From: Bacillus_CJ salitolerans
GTDB taxonomy: Bacteria > Bacillota > Bacilli > Bacillales > SA4
DNA length: 64,000 nt
Reading direction: 5' to 3'
Assembly: GCF_042680805.1 (NCBI RefSeq)
Contig: NZ_JBHUEM010000003.1
Coordinates: 434,001-498,000, forward strand
Below, one piece after another: positions 23,749 to 32,656 of the stretch (its first letter is position 1; each line of letters starts with the position of its first letter). The notes beneath the pieces are model-generated. The model did not search any database, had not been told where the DNA came from, and saw nothing but the letters and a program-made list of their open reading frames with translations. A program made the translations under genes and the position numbers.

Positions 23749-24958
23749 GTTGAATAGGTGGAGTCGAATATTCTAATTTTAAAAAATCAGTTCTAATTGG
23801 CTCAGCAAACCCCATTGCATATGTGTTTGCTGCACGAATATCCAGCTGTAACATTTCGTCTAATGAATTAGATAATTTTGAAATAATGGGAAGTGAAAAG
23901 TCTTTTTTATATTTTTGTAAGTATGAACGGCCATTTTCAGTCATGCCAAGTAGGCGTATGTATGTCGCTTTCTTGTTATGAGTTAATTTCAGCATTTTTT
24001 GCTTAGATGTGTTCGTTAAAATATGTACACATACTCGCTGTAAGCGCGTCCATGTATAACGTTTTGTTTTTATTTTTGTCATAAAATGATGAAAGCTTGA
24101 AGCGTCTTTTATGTAAGCTAGTAGTCGATGTTCAAGTCCTTCTTCAACTTCATAAATAGACCTTAACTCATCTGGAGTTGAAGTGAGTAGTTTATATTTA
24201 AGTAAAGGAAAGTAATTTTCCCAAGAATGCAGACTGTGATATTGTTTGTTGTAGCATACTAATTGTGAATAAGAATGATCAGGAACGAAGTGCTGGACAT
24301 CTTCGAAATGACCATTATCTGAAAAAATGGCTTTTCGAATACTTGTTGCACTGGCAATAGGAGATGAATTAAACTCTTCATCATGATAATTGGCCATTGT
24401 TCGCTTAATTGTAACTGGTTTTATTGATGCCTGTTGATCGAGTATTGCCTTTACATAATGATAGCCTAGGATGTTATTTGGCCTACTTAGGTCAACTTTA
24501 GTCTTACTATGTAAAGATTCAAATGCAAGCGAAGAAGATTTGGGAAAACTATTTCCTTGCCGCACGTAGTGCTGAAGCAATCCATTCAACTCATCCTTAT
24601 TCTTTTCTAGAATATCTGCTGTTTCGATAAAACCTTCAATATTTCCAGATTCACTCCCAAAACACACATTATGAACTTTTAACGCTTCTAATATAGAAAT
24701 GGCTCCATTTGCAAAATACTCGGCCTTTTGAGTTGAAAATGCGTATGGTAGTTCAACAACAAGATCTACACCATTTAATAAAGCCATTTTCGTACGATTC
24801 CATTTAGAGACTAATGCAGGTTCACCACGTTGAAGAAAATAACCACTCATAACTGCAATCAAAATATCATGCTGACATACTTTTTTGGTTTGCTCTAGAT
24901 GATAGAGATGACCATTATGAAAAGGGTTATACTCAACAATGACACCAGAAGCTTTCAA
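23741..24958 (-). CDS. tmcAL: tRNA-Met cytidine acetate ligase TmcAL (YlbM)
   Basis: TmcAL makes N4-acetylcytidine at the wobble position of elongator tRNA-Met from acetate and ATP. The 405-residue protein has the nucleotidyltransferase start GVIVEYNPFHNGHLYHLEQ with the HNGH ATP site, SGYFLQRGEPALVSKWNRTKMAL near residue 38, ELPYAFSTQKAEYFANGAI, FGSESG near 96, and ATSIRKA near 205. The TTG start has AGGAGG upstream. Length and position match B. subtilis ylbM. Confidence 0.94.
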   Translation of the reverse strand: MKASGVIVEYNPFHNGHLYHLEQTKKVCQHDILIAVMSGYFLQRGEPALVSKWNRTKMALLNGVDLVVELPYAFSTQKAEYFANGAISILEALKVHNVCFGSESGNIEGFIETADILEKNKDELNGLLQHYVRQGNSFPKSSSLAFESLHSKTKVDLSRPNNILGYHYVKAILDQQASIKPVTIKRTMANYHDEEFNSSPIASATSIRKAIFSDNGHFEDVQHFVPDHSYSQLVCYNKQYHSLHSWENYFPLLKYKLLTSTPDELRSIYEVEEGLEHRLLAYIKDASSFHHFMTKIKTKRYTWTRLQRVCVHILTNTSKQKMLKLTHNKKATYIRLLGMTENGRSYLQKYKKDFSLPIISKLSNSLDEMLQLDIRAANTYAMGFAEPIRTDFLKLEYSTPPIQLK

Positions 24959-25097
24959 GGTTTGTCCCTCCTTTTAGTTGAACAGGTGTAAAATAGGATT
25001 TAGATTGGCATATTAAAAGAAAACATGTTAAAGTAAGTTCTAAAAGAAATTTCATATTTTATTCTCTTTCCATCTAGTATAGTGTAAAGAAAAAATA

Positions 25098-25126
25098 TTG
25101 ACAATTATTCCATACAAAGCTATAAT
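25098..25126 (+). promoter_or_regulatory. Consensus SigA promoter of ylbN-rpmF
   Basis: TTGACA at 25098-25103 and TATAAT at 25121-25126 with 17-bp spacing, a perfect vegetative consensus, 28 bp before the ylbN start. It fits strong growth-related expression of the rpmF unit. Confidence 0.88.
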
Positions 25127-25153
25127 TACCTTTGTTGCCTTGAGGTGATCAAT

Positions 25154-25663
25154 ATGAAATGGCATGTACATCAGTTAAAGAAATTTCAACATAAACCACT
25201 TATTCTTGATGAAGTGGTGGATTTAAGCGAACTGAAAAAGAGAAATCATGAAATTCGGGATATATTATCAGTACATGTAACTGGTAAAGTTGACGTAAGT
25301 AATGATCGAGCCACTTTTCATTTGCATTTAACAGGCACACTTGTGTTGCCTTGTTCTAGAACGTTAGTGGATGTCAAGTTGCCTTTTGATATCACTACAA
25401 CAGAACACTTTTTATTACAACCTGCTCTTTATGAGGGGGATGAAGATTTCCATGAACCCGAAGGAGAAGTCATTGACTTACTACCTGTAATAGAGGAAAA
25501 TATTCTATTGGAGATTCCAATGCAAATATTTGCTGAGAATCCCGATAAAGAAGAAAGTGCTCCTCAATCCGGGAAAGATTGGCAAGTTATTTCAGAACTT
25601 GATAACCAAGAAAAAGTTGATCCTCGATTAGCTGGGTTAGCAAAGTATTTTGACAAAAAATGA
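25154..25663 (+). CDS. ylbN: YceD/DUF177 family protein YlbN
   Basis: The 169-residue protein belongs to the DUF177 (YceD) family, almost always encoded just before rpmF and linked to ribosome or 23S rRNA processing. Seen: the conserved strand HVTGKVDVSNDRATFHLHLTGTLVLPCSRTL (about 47-77), an acidic region near 100-120 ending in EGEVIDLLPVIEENILLEIPM, and DPRLAGLAKYFDK at the C-terminus. ATG 25154 is chosen, since GAGGTGATC lies before it; the in-frame GTG at 25145 is part of that site. Confidence 0.92.
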   Translation: MKWHVHQLKKFQHKPLILDEVVDLSELKKRNHEIRDILSVHVTGKVDVSNDRATFHLHLTGTLVLPCSRTLVDVKLPFDITTTEHFLLQPALYEGDEDFHEPEGEVIDLLPVIEENILLEIPMQIFAENPDKEESAPQSGKDWQVISELDNQEKVDPRLAGLAKYFDKK

Positions 25664-25694
25664 TGAATGTTATGCTTTTAAGGAGGTGGGAAGA

Positions 25695-25868
25695 ATGGCT
25701 GTACCTTTTAGAAGAACTTCTAAAACTGCAAAGAGAAAGCGCCGTACACATTTCAAATTAGAAATTCCTGGCATGGTGGCTTGCCCTAACTGTGGTGAAA
25801 TGAAATTATCACACCGTGTATGTAAAGAATGTGGAACATACAAAGGGAAAGAAATCGTAAACAAATAA
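25695..25868 (+). CDS. rpmF: 50S ribosomal protein L32
   Basis: L32 (bL32) is a small zinc-ribbon protein of the large ribosomal subunit. The 57-residue product begins MAVPFRRTSKTAKRKRRTH and has the four Cys of the zinc-bound form (CPNC ... CKEC). The start at 25695 has AAGGAGGTGG just upstream; the frame is open for 15 more codons but these precede the ribosome site. It lies 31 bp after ylbN and ends at a strong terminator. Confidence 0.98.
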   Translation: MAVPFRRTSKTAKRKRRTHFKLEIPGMVACPNCGEMKLSHRVCKECGTYKGKEIVNK

Positions 25869-25877
25869 TGAACATCC

Positions 25878-25907
25878 AAGACCGTACTTATGAAGTACGG
25901 TCTTTTT
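25878..25907 (+). terminator. Terminator after rpmF
   Basis: AAGACCGTACTT pairs with AAGTACGGTCTT around ATG, followed by T5. Confidence 0.93.
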
Positions 25908-25916
25908 ATAAGTTTA

Positions 25917-26111
25917 AGAAAATATAAAGTTTATACAATGTTACTCCTAAATCCAGCTCCAGCGCCCAGCCAAGATGAAATGGCGACAATCTTTGTCATT
26001 TCATCCCACTCGAGGACAAACCTGTCATGAATAACAGGGAAAACCACCCTATTTTCAAGACAGAACATTTGATCTTCCTTTGGCTAAGCGGGGCGCACCG
26101 AGCCTTTTGTT
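25917..26111 (+). repeat. Dispersed structured repeat, copy 2
   Basis: It shares TTTATACAATGTTACT, CCAGCTCCAGCGCCCAGCCA and the terminal AGCCTTTTGTT with copy 1. The outer arms pair well: GCTC..GCGCCC..AGCCAAG (about 25955-25973) with CTTTGGCT..GGGGCGC..GAGC (about 26079-26103). An inner stem forms from GATGAAATG/CATTTCATC. The palindromic module of copy 1 is missing and ACTCGAGGACAAACC takes its place. It follows the rpmF terminator and stops just before the hydratase ribosome site. Confidence 0.85.
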
Positions 26112-26141
26112 ATTCACACTATTTTGGAAGGGGATTATTCT

Positions 26142-26912
26142 TTGAGTAAAGTGCTGATTGAACGAACAGAGAAAGATATCATCTTATTCACGATTAATAG
26201 ACCTGAAGTGAGAAATGCGATTGATTATGATGTGATGAAAGAGCTAGAAAAAACTATAGAGACTATTCAACAAGACCCTAATATAAAGGCTTTTGTCATT
26301 ACAGGAAGCGGGAAAGACGCTTTTTGTTCAGGAGGAGATTTATCAATTTTCCATAAATTATATACAGAAGAGGAAGCCTTTAAGATGCTCTCAAGAATGG
26401 GAGGGATTTTATATAAGTTGCTAACATTGAAATGTCCAACGGTTGCTTTAATAAATGGATATGCAATAGGAGGAGGATGTGAGTTAGCGACTGCTTGTGA
26501 TTACAGAATCGCTAGAAATGGAGTAAAAGTGGGTTTTGTTCAAGGTAAATTAGCGATTACGACAGGATGGGGCGGCGGCACAATGTTAGTCGAGAAGCTC
26601 TTACATCATCAAGCTTACAGGATGTTATTCTCAGCTAATACATATTCGGCACTAGAAGCAAAGGAAATAGGATTTATTCATGAGATACTATCAGATGAAA
26701 AATGGATGTATGAGGGCATGACTTTTACTGAAAAAATGATTGATAATTGTTCTGCTTCTGTATTATCAGCATATAAAGAGATTGCCATAACAAAATGGAA
26801 AAATTTTAATGTGTTGGAGAGAATGTTAGAAGAAGTTTCAAAATGCTCCTCTCTTTGGGCAAAAGAAGAACATCACGCTGCTGTTAAGGCATTTATTGAA
26901 AAAAGTAAGTGA
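26142..26912 (+). CDS. Enoyl-CoA hydratase/isomerase family protein
   Basis: The 256-residue crotonase-fold enzyme shows both oxyanion-hole segments, FCSGGDLS (about 66-73) and GYAIGGGCELATACDYRIA (about 104-122), with the Glu of GGCELA as a likely catalytic residue. The second usual Glu position is occupied by the GLAITTGWGGG-like loop (KLAITTGWGGGTMLV), so the reaction cannot be fixed as hydration. TTG 26142 follows GGAAGGGG and is preferred to the TTG at 26124. Fatty acid or branched-chain amino acid catabolism is likely. Confidence 0.85.
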   Translation: MSKVLIERTEKDIILFTINRPEVRNAIDYDVMKELEKTIETIQQDPNIKAFVITGSGKDAFCSGGDLSIFHKLYTEEEAFKMLSRMGGILYKLLTLKCPTVALINGYAIGGGCELATACDYRIARNGVKVGFVQGKLAITTGWGGGTMLVEKLLHHQAYRMLFSANTYSALEAKEIGFIHEILSDEKWMYEGMTFTEKMIDNCSASVLSAYKEIAITKWKNFNVLERMLEEVSKCSSLWAKEEHHAAVKAFIEKSK

Positions 26913-27020
26913 TAAAACATTAAAAAAAGTGAAATTTCATTTTCGAGTATAGCATTCTTATGTCTATCTTTTCTACTAGGTGCATATGTATGAAATAAAA
27001 AAGTGCTAGGAGGGAAAGAT

Positions 27021-27638
27021 ATGACGACAATTCGCCAAGATGCATGGACCCAAGATGAAGATTTATTATTAGCAGAGGTTGTCCTTAGATACATTCGTGA
27101 AGGTGGAACACAACTTTCTGCCTTTGAAGAAGTAGGACGAAAGTTATCTAGAACGTCCGCAGCGTGTGGTTTTCGATGGAATTCATATGTAAGAAAACAG
27201 TATAAACAAGGAATAGAATTAGCTAAAAAACAAAGAAAAGAATTAAAAAAGGAAGGCTCCTTTTCAAAATTAGCCAATCGAGAAATTTCTTTATCACAAG
27301 AACAAAATGGTGAACAACAAGGTGTAACTCTTACTTTATCTGATGTAATAGAGTATTTAAAAACCTATGAACAAACTGAAGATGAACAGGTAACATTAAA
27401 AGAGCAAAATGAACGTTTAAAAGCGAGGTTAGCTTCCCTCGAGGAGGAGAATAATAGACTGCAGAAAGAAAATAAAGAAGTTGAAAAACAACTAAGTGTT
27501 GTAAAAGAAGATTATAAGGCTCTCATTGGCATCATGGACAGAGCAAGGAAGATGATGATGCTACAGGATGAGGGAGGTCCTAATCAAGTGAAATTCCAAA
27601 TGGAACGAAATGGTAATTTGGAAAGAATTGAGAAATAG
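27021..27638 (+). CDS. ylbO: RsfA-family prespore transcription regulator YlbO
   Basis: The 205-residue protein has an N-terminal Myb/SANT-like DNA-binding domain (RQDAWTQDEDLLLAEVVLRYIREGGTQLSAFEEVGRKLSRTSAACGFRWNSYVRKQY, about 4-62) and a long C-terminal coiled coil (about 120-170, LKEQNERLKARLASLEEENNRLQKENKEVEKQL). This is the RsfA layout; RsfA is a prespore SigF-regulon modulator and YlbO a SigG-controlled paralogue in B. subtilis. ATG 27021 has AGGAGGG upstream. A clear terminator follows. Confidence 0.92.
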   Translation: MTTIRQDAWTQDEDLLLAEVVLRYIREGGTQLSAFEEVGRKLSRTSAACGFRWNSYVRKQYKQGIELAKKQRKELKKEGSFSKLANREISLSQEQNGEQQGVTLTLSDVIEYLKTYEQTEDEQVTLKEQNERLKARLASLEEENNRLQKENKEVEKQLSVVKEDYKALIGIMDRARKMMMLQDEGGPNQVKFQMERNGNLERIEK

Positions 27639-27648
27639 GAAGCAAATG

Positions 27649-27677
27649 AAAAAGCTGAACTTACTGTTCAGCTTTTT
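27649..27677 (+). terminator. Terminator after ylbO
   Basis: AAAAAGCTGAAC pairs with GTTCAGCTTTTT around TTACT. Confidence 0.93.
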
Positions 27678-27729
27678 CCCTGCCTATAAAGTACAAACAC
27701 AAAAAGTTCTAATGTGATTGGCGTTTTAA

Positions 27730-28209
27730 TTATGATCTTACTTGTTCTTTTACTCCTTCTGGGTACCACACAAGCGGGTTTTCACCTAAATCACGTTCCA
27801 TATCATACGTCACAGGTTGGAATCCCATTTTACTCCAAAATTCTTGAGATTTTACACGTGGGTTTGTTTTTATCGGTAATTGAAACTCCTTTGCAAAATC
27901 CACAAGCGCCTTCCCAAACCCTTTTTGTTGATAATCTGATAAGACTTCAAGCTTCCAAAGCTCCAAATAATCCTGTCTGGGTTCGAAATATTTATCAAAC
28001 TCCTTATCAAAACGATAAAGACTCATTCTTGCGACAAGCTTCTCGCCATAGTATATTCCGTAAAAAGGTGATTCACTATCGTTTTCCATAATATTTGCTT
28101 GAAGATCCTCTAGCATAGAAAGCTCTTGAAGACCATATTCCTTAAACCTTTTAAATTCCTCTAGCGTTTTATAGTTAATACGAAGCCTTTCTACTTTAAA
28201 TGATGTCAT
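27730..28209 (-). CDS. ylbP: GNAT-family N-acetyltransferase YlbP
   Basis: The 159-residue protein has the GNAT core: GIYYGEKLVARMSLYRFD near residue 50, LELWKLEVLSDYQQKGFGKALVDFAKEF (about 82-109) with the acetyl-CoA loop QQKGFGKA, and SQEFWSKMGFQPV near 120. It matches YlbP of Bacillus in length and place; the acceptor is unknown. GGGGGAG precedes the ATG. It is convergent with ylbO. Confidence 0.9.
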   Translation of the reverse strand: MTSFKVERLRINYKTLEEFKRFKEYGLQELSMLEDLQANIMENDSESPFYGIYYGEKLVARMSLYRFDKEFDKYFEPRQDYLELWKLEVLSDYQQKGFGKALVDFAKEFQLPIKTNPRVKSQEFWSKMGFQPVTYDMERDLGENPLVWYPEGVKEQVRS

Positions 28210-28335
28210 CTAAACTCCCCCTAAGAACTTCTATAATTAAGAAATACTTACTATCTTTGATGTGGAATAAGAACGTATTACTAAGCCCTTTCCTACATTA
28301 TAATATAAAAAAACGAAAAATTCTGCAAAAAAATC

Positions 28336-28349
28336 CGAAAGCGTTTACA
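28336..28349. promoter_or_regulatory. Near-consensus CcpA cre site before the carboxylase operon
   Basis: CGAAAGCGTTTACA matches the cre consensus TGWAARCGYTWNCA at 13 of 14 positions (first base C instead of T). It lies about 140 bp before the first carboxylase gene and about 75 bp before a TATAAT at 28425-28430. Catabolite control by CcpA is inferred. Confidence 0.7.
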
Positions 28350-28490
28350 ATTAAAGAAGGAATTTTTATATAAACAAAGAATTTATAAAGGTAGGACTTT
28401 TTTAGGTATTAGAAATGGTACCTGTATAATAGCCTCCTAATAGTCCTATTCATATGTTAGTTGCAAACTTGACAGAGAGGAGCTTGCTAC

Positions 28491-29825
28491 TTGAAGAAAA
28501 TATTAATAGCAAACAGAGGAGAAATTGCCCTTAGAATTATTAGAACTTGCCAAAGACTAGGTATTGAAACAGTTGCTGTTTATTCAGAGGCCGATTCCCA
28601 GTTGCCATATGTGAGAGAAGCAACCACAAGTTATTGCATCGGTGAACCTCCTGTTCAAAAGTCTTATCTAAATGCAGATCTAATTCTAGATATTGCGGTA
28701 AAAGAAAAAGTAGACGGTATTCATCCAGGCTATGGATTTTTATCTGAAAATAGCATGTTTGCTAAGCAAGTCGAAGAAAAAGGAATAAAGTTCATTGGTC
28801 CTAGTTCCAACATCATATCACGTATGGGAGATAAAGTAGTAGCCCGTCAAACCATGAAAGAGGCTGGTGTACCAGTTGTACCTGGGAGTGATGGGGGATT
28901 AGGTAGCTTAGATGAAGTATGTGAAATAGCTAAGCTTATTGGATATCCAGTTATGCTCAAAGCAAGTGCTGGTGGTGGCGGAATCGGCATGCAACGATGT
29001 GATGATGAAGAATCATTGAAAAAGGCCTATCAGTCAACAAAAGGGAGAGCCAAAGCTTATTTTGGAAATGACGATGTATTTATAGAAAAGTTTATACCTA
29101 ATGCACGTCATATAGAAATACAAATTTTTGGTGATTCTCATGGAAACATCGTACATATGTTTGAAAGAGATTGTTCAATCCAAAGACGGAATCAAAAAGT
29201 AATTGAAGAGTCCCCAAGTCCCTTTCTATCGGATTCAAAACGTCTTGATATGTGTCAAGCGGCAATCCTAGCTGCCAAAACAGTAGATTATGTGAATGCG
29301 GGCACAATAGAATTTGTTGTAGACGAAAAGGAGAATTTTTATTTCCTTGAAATGAATACAAGATTACAAGTTGAACATCCTGTAACGGAAATGATTACTG
29401 GACTTGACTTAGTAGAATGGCAAATACGAGTGGCAAAGGGTGAGACCTTACCTTTATCCCAAGAATCAATTCAGCAACAAGGGCATTCAATTGAATTTCG
29501 AATCTATGCTGAAGACCCTAATACATATATGCCTTCACCAGGGATAATTGAAAGGTTCTCCTATGAAGAACAAAAGGGAGTCCGAATTGATTTAGGGTAT
29601 GTTGGAGGCTCAACAGTTACCCCATTTTATGACCCGATGATAGCAAAGGTAATCGTGCACGGTGATGATAGACAAGAGGCAATAAATCTAGCCACTAACT
29701 ATTTTCAACATTTATTTTTAGAAGGGATTAAGCATAATGGACCATTATTCCAAGAAATCATAAGTAATGATTCATTTGTGGCCGGCAAGTATACAACCGC
29801 CTTTCTAGTGAAACATAAAGCATAA
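28491..29825 (+). CDS. Biotin carboxylase subunit of an acyl-CoA carboxylase (AccC/YngH-like)
   Basis: This subunit carboxylates biotin with ATP and bicarbonate. The 444-residue ATP-grasp protein has KKILIANRGEIALRIIRTC at the start, HPGYGFLSEN near residue 84, the Gly-rich loop KASAGGGGIGMQ near 160, ERDCSIQRRNQKVIEE near 224, and EMNTRLQVEHPVTE near 287. It resembles YngH of the B. subtilis leucine-degradation operon as well as AccC. The TTG start has GAGAGGAG upstream. The downstream genes for the carrier and carboxyltransferase make an acyl-CoA carboxylase certain; the substrate (methylcrotonyl-, propionyl- or acetyl-CoA) is not. Confidence 0.92.
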   Translation: MKKILIANRGEIALRIIRTCQRLGIETVAVYSEADSQLPYVREATTSYCIGEPPVQKSYLNADLILDIAVKEKVDGIHPGYGFLSENSMFAKQVEEKGIKFIGPSSNIISRMGDKVVARQTMKEAGVPVVPGSDGGLGSLDEVCEIAKLIGYPVMLKASAGGGGIGMQRCDDEESLKKAYQSTKGRAKAYFGNDDVFIEKFIPNARHIEIQIFGDSHGNIVHMFERDCSIQRRNQKVIEESPSPFLSDSKRLDMCQAAILAAKTVDYVNAGTIEFVVDEKENFYFLEMNTRLQVEHPVTEMITGLDLVEWQIRVAKGETLPLSQESIQQQGHSIEFRIYAEDPNTYMPSPGIIERFSYEEQKGVRIDLGYVGGSTVTPFYDPMIAKVIVHGDDRQEAINLATNYFQHLFLEGIKHNGPLFQEIISNDSFVAGKYTTAFLVKHKA

Positions 29826-29858
29826 AAGATAAATCAAATACAACTGGAGGAATTTTCA

Positions 29859-30071
29859 ATGAAAGAAATTACAGCTTCAATGGCAGGTACGGTGTTTAAC
29901 ATTTTAATTGAGCAAGGACAGAGCATTACGGATGGACAAGAAATCCTCATTTTGGAGTCTATGAAAATGGAAATCCCTGTTCAGAGTACATCTACAGGAG
30001 AAGTAGCTGAAATTAAAGTGAATATCGGTGATTTTGTGAATGAAGGAGATGTATTGATCGTATTAAAGTAA
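29859..30071 (+). CDS. Biotin carboxyl carrier protein, minimal 70-residue form
   Basis: The product is only a biotinyl domain: ITASMAGTVFNILIEQGQSITDGQEILILESMKMEIPV with the biotin Lys in ESMKME (about residue 35) and NIGDFVNEGDVLIVLK at the end. It lacks the Pro/Ala-rich N-terminal part of fatty acid-synthesis AccB and resembles the short carrier YngHB next to yngH. It lies 33 bp after the biotin carboxylase and 24 bp before the carboxyltransferase, with GGAGG upstream. Confidence 0.92.
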   Translation: MKEITASMAGTVFNILIEQGQSITDGQEILILESMKMEIPVQSTSTGEVAEIKVNIGDFVNEGDVLIVLK

Positions 30072-30095
30072 GCTAGCAAAGGAGAGGAAGATACA

Positions 30096-31637
30096 ATGAT
30101 TAAGACTGAGCAGCTAGAAACACAATTGGTTGAGAAGCGTAAAGAAATAGAAGCTGGAGGAGCACCAAAATATCATGAGAAACTAGCAGAACAGAATAAA
30201 TTATTTGTTCGAGAAAGGCTGCAGTTGCTTTTTGATAATGGTGAATATACAGAAGATGGTATGTTTGCCAATAATATGGCAGATCAGCTACCTGCAGATG
30301 GGGTTGTAACAGCTATTGGGAAAATAAAAGGTAGAACTGTCTGTGTAATGGCAAACGATTCAACAGTTAAGGCTGGATCTTGGGGCTCAAGAACGGTTGA
30401 GAAAATTATCCGAATACAAGAGACAGCTGAGAAATTAAGAGTTCCTATGCTGTATTTAGTTGACTCTGCAGGTGCTAGAATTACGGATCAACTAGATATG
30501 TTCCCTAATAGACGTGGAGCAGGGAAAATATTTTACAATCAAGTTAAGTTATCAGGGATGATTCCACAAGTATGTTTATTATTTGGTCCCTCTGCAGCAG
30601 GCGGGGCCTATATACCGGCATTTTGTGACATTGTGATAATGGTCGATAAAAATGCTTCGATGTATTTGGGTTCACCGCGCATGGCTGAAAAGGTGATAGG
30701 TGAAAAAGTAACTCTTGAAGAAATGGGCGGTGCACGTATGCACTGTTCTGTGAGTGGCTGTGGAGATGTTCTGGCAGTAAATGAAGAAGAAGCGATCGCG
30801 ATGGCTCGTGATTACCTAGAATATTTTCCGACAAACTTTAAAGAGAAGCCAAATGTAACCGAACCAATAAAACCAAAGGAAGGAAGAAATCTAACTGAGA
30901 TTATTCCTGAGAATCAAAATGCACCATTTGATATGTACGAGTGTATTGATGCACTAATTGATAATGGAAGCTTTTTTGAAATTAAAAAGCTGTTTGCACC
31001 AGAAATTATTACCGGGCTTGCAAGAATTGATGGAAAACCGGTGGGTATTATTGCAAATCAGCCGAAAGTTAAAGGTGGAGTATTGTTTGTTGATTCTGCT
31101 GATAAGGCAGCTAAATTCATCACTCTTTGTGATGCATTCCATATTCCTTTACTCTTCCTTGCTGACGTTCCTGGATTTATGATTGGGACGAAGGTGGAGC
31201 GAGCGGGGATTATTAGACACGGGGCAAAATTAATTGCAGCAATGAGTTCTGCAACAGTCCCGAAAATATCTGTTATCGTAAGAAAAGCATATGGTGCAGG
31301 TTTATATGCTATGGCAGGTCCAGCGTTTGAACCAGATTGCTGCATAGCCTTGCCAACAGCTCAAATTGCAGTGATGGGTCCTGAGGCAGCTGTAAATGCA
31401 GTTTATTCAAATAAAATAAACGAAATACAAGATCCAAAAGAGCGGTTAGCTTTTGTCCAGGAGAAGCAACGTGAATATAAAGAATCGATTGATATTTATA
31501 AGCTTGCTTCAGAAATGATTATTGACGATATTGTAGCGGCTTCAGAACTACGTGATGTATTAATCAATCGATTTGAGCTTTACTCAACAAAAGAAATGAT
31601 CTTTGGCGACCGCAAGCATCCAGTATACCCAGTATAA
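30096..31637 (+). CDS. Acyl-CoA carboxylase carboxyltransferase subunit (YngE/PccB-like)
   Basis: This subunit moves the carboxyl from biotin to an acyl-CoA. The 513-residue protein has the two crotonase-like halves of the PccB/MccB family: GGAPKYHEKLAEQNKLFVRERLQLLFDNGEYTEDGMFANN early, YLVDSAGARITDQLDMFPNRRGAGKIFYNQ near 127, FGPSAAGGAYIPAFCDI near 164, and ADVPGFMIGTKVERAGIIRHGAKLI near 357. It is most like methylcrotonyl/propionyl-type subunits, hence probably amino acid or odd-chain catabolism rather than fatty acid synthesis. A terminator follows. Confidence 0.92.
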   Translation: MIKTEQLETQLVEKRKEIEAGGAPKYHEKLAEQNKLFVRERLQLLFDNGEYTEDGMFANNMADQLPADGVVTAIGKIKGRTVCVMANDSTVKAGSWGSRTVEKIIRIQETAEKLRVPMLYLVDSAGARITDQLDMFPNRRGAGKIFYNQVKLSGMIPQVCLLFGPSAAGGAYIPAFCDIVIMVDKNASMYLGSPRMAEKVIGEKVTLEEMGGARMHCSVSGCGDVLAVNEEEAIAMARDYLEYFPTNFKEKPNVTEPIKPKEGRNLTEIIPENQNAPFDMYECIDALIDNGSFFEIKKLFAPEIITGLARIDGKPVGIIANQPKVKGGVLFVDSADKAAKFITLCDAFHIPLLFLADVPGFMIGTKVERAGIIRHGAKLIAAMSSATVPKISVIVRKAYGAGLYAMAGPAFEPDCCIALPTAQIAVMGPEAAVNAVYSNKINEIQDPKERLAFVQEKQREYKESIDIYKLASEMIIDDIVAASELRDVLINRFELYSTKEMIFGDRKHPVYPV

Positions 31638-31647
31638 AAATCAAAAA

Positions 31648-31681
31648 AAGTGCCCATGATCAAATGATTATGGGCATTTTT
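31648..31681 (+). terminator. Terminator of the carboxylase operon
   Basis: GTGCCCATGATC pairs with GATTATGGGCAT around AAAT, followed by a T-run. Confidence 0.88.
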
Positions 31682-31754
31682 ACATGACTGTTACATACAA
31701 AAATATTCCTTTTTCTGATAGAATACTAGTAATAAACGTATTGGAGAGATACAA

Positions 31755-32642
31755 ATGAACGTTGGAATAGTCGGTGGTGGGTCAATAGGACTGCTTTTTT
31801 GTGCTTATCTTTATGAGAAATGTGATAATCTTACGTTATATACAAGGACAATAGAGCAGGCAGATATGATCATGCAAAATGGACTTATCATGAAACGTGG
31901 CAATCTGAGTAATCATTATCCCATTCAATCTTGTAGTATTAAGGAAGGGGTAAAACAACACAACTTAGTTATTATTGCTGTGAAACAATATCACCTTGAT
32001 CAAATCGAGGACATCATTCATTCCATTCCGATACAAACACCACTCATGTTTTTACAAAATGGGATGTCTCACCTTCCGTTGTTAAATAGACTGCCCCATG
32101 ACCATATTTATTTAGGAATTGTTGAACATGGATCTCAAAGGATTGATCTTCATTCGGTCATGCATACTGGTAAGGGTCTCATAAAAATAAGCCACTATAA
32201 AGGAGATGAAAAAAATTTAGAAAGAATAACGAATCAGTTCTCTTCATCAAATTTTCCAATTGTTATCCAGAGAGACTGGCATGAAATGCTCCAATCAAAA
32301 TTAGTGGTCAATGCGATGATCAACCCCCTAAGTGCCATTTTCAGGGTTGAAAATGGACAACTTATTGAAAATCCCCATTTTTATAAAACTCTTGAGTTAC
32401 TATATCAAGAAATTATTAGGATTTTATCCCCAAAACAGCCATTAGTTTGGTGGAAATCAGTTATCGATATATGCCAAAAAACATCATCAAATCGATCTTC
32501 TATGTTAAGAGATATCGAGAATAAAAGGCAAACTGAGGTTGAGGGAATATTAGGATATCTATTACATCAATCCAAGTTAAAAAATGTGGATTCGCCATTG
32601 ATTCATTTTTTATATACTGCAATAAAAGGATTAGAACAATAA
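31755..32642 (+). CDS. panE: 2-dehydropantoate 2-reductase (ketopantoate reductase)
   Basis: This family reduces ketopantoate to pantoate with NADPH for pantothenate and CoA synthesis. The 295-residue protein has the Rossmann start VGIVGGGSIGLLFCAYL, IIAVKQYHLDQI near residue 75, FLQNGMSH near 98, and the C-terminal domain with LVVNAMINPLSAIFRVENGQL (Lys of QSKLVVNA is the expected catalytic residue). It occupies the ylbQ position. The downstream DUF3397 gene starts 14 bp after it. Confidence 0.88.
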   Translation: MNVGIVGGGSIGLLFCAYLYEKCDNLTLYTRTIEQADMIMQNGLIMKRGNLSNHYPIQSCSIKEGVKQHNLVIIAVKQYHLDQIEDIIHSIPIQTPLMFLQNGMSHLPLLNRLPHDHIYLGIVEHGSQRIDLHSVMHTGKGLIKISHYKGDEKNLERITNQFSSSNFPIVIQRDWHEMLQSKLVVNAMINPLSAIFRVENGQLIENPHFYKTLELLYQEIIRILSPKQPLVWWKSVIDICQKTSSNRSSMLRDIENKRQTEVEGILGYLLHQSKLKNVDSPLIHFLYTAIKGLEQ

Positions 32643-32656
32643 AGGAGAGGACTCTT

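Noticed and set aside
26142..31637. A single catabolic operon joining the enoyl-CoA hydratase and the carboxylase genes
   Set aside because: ylbO, a terminator and the opposite-strand ylbP lie between them, so they are separate transcription units.
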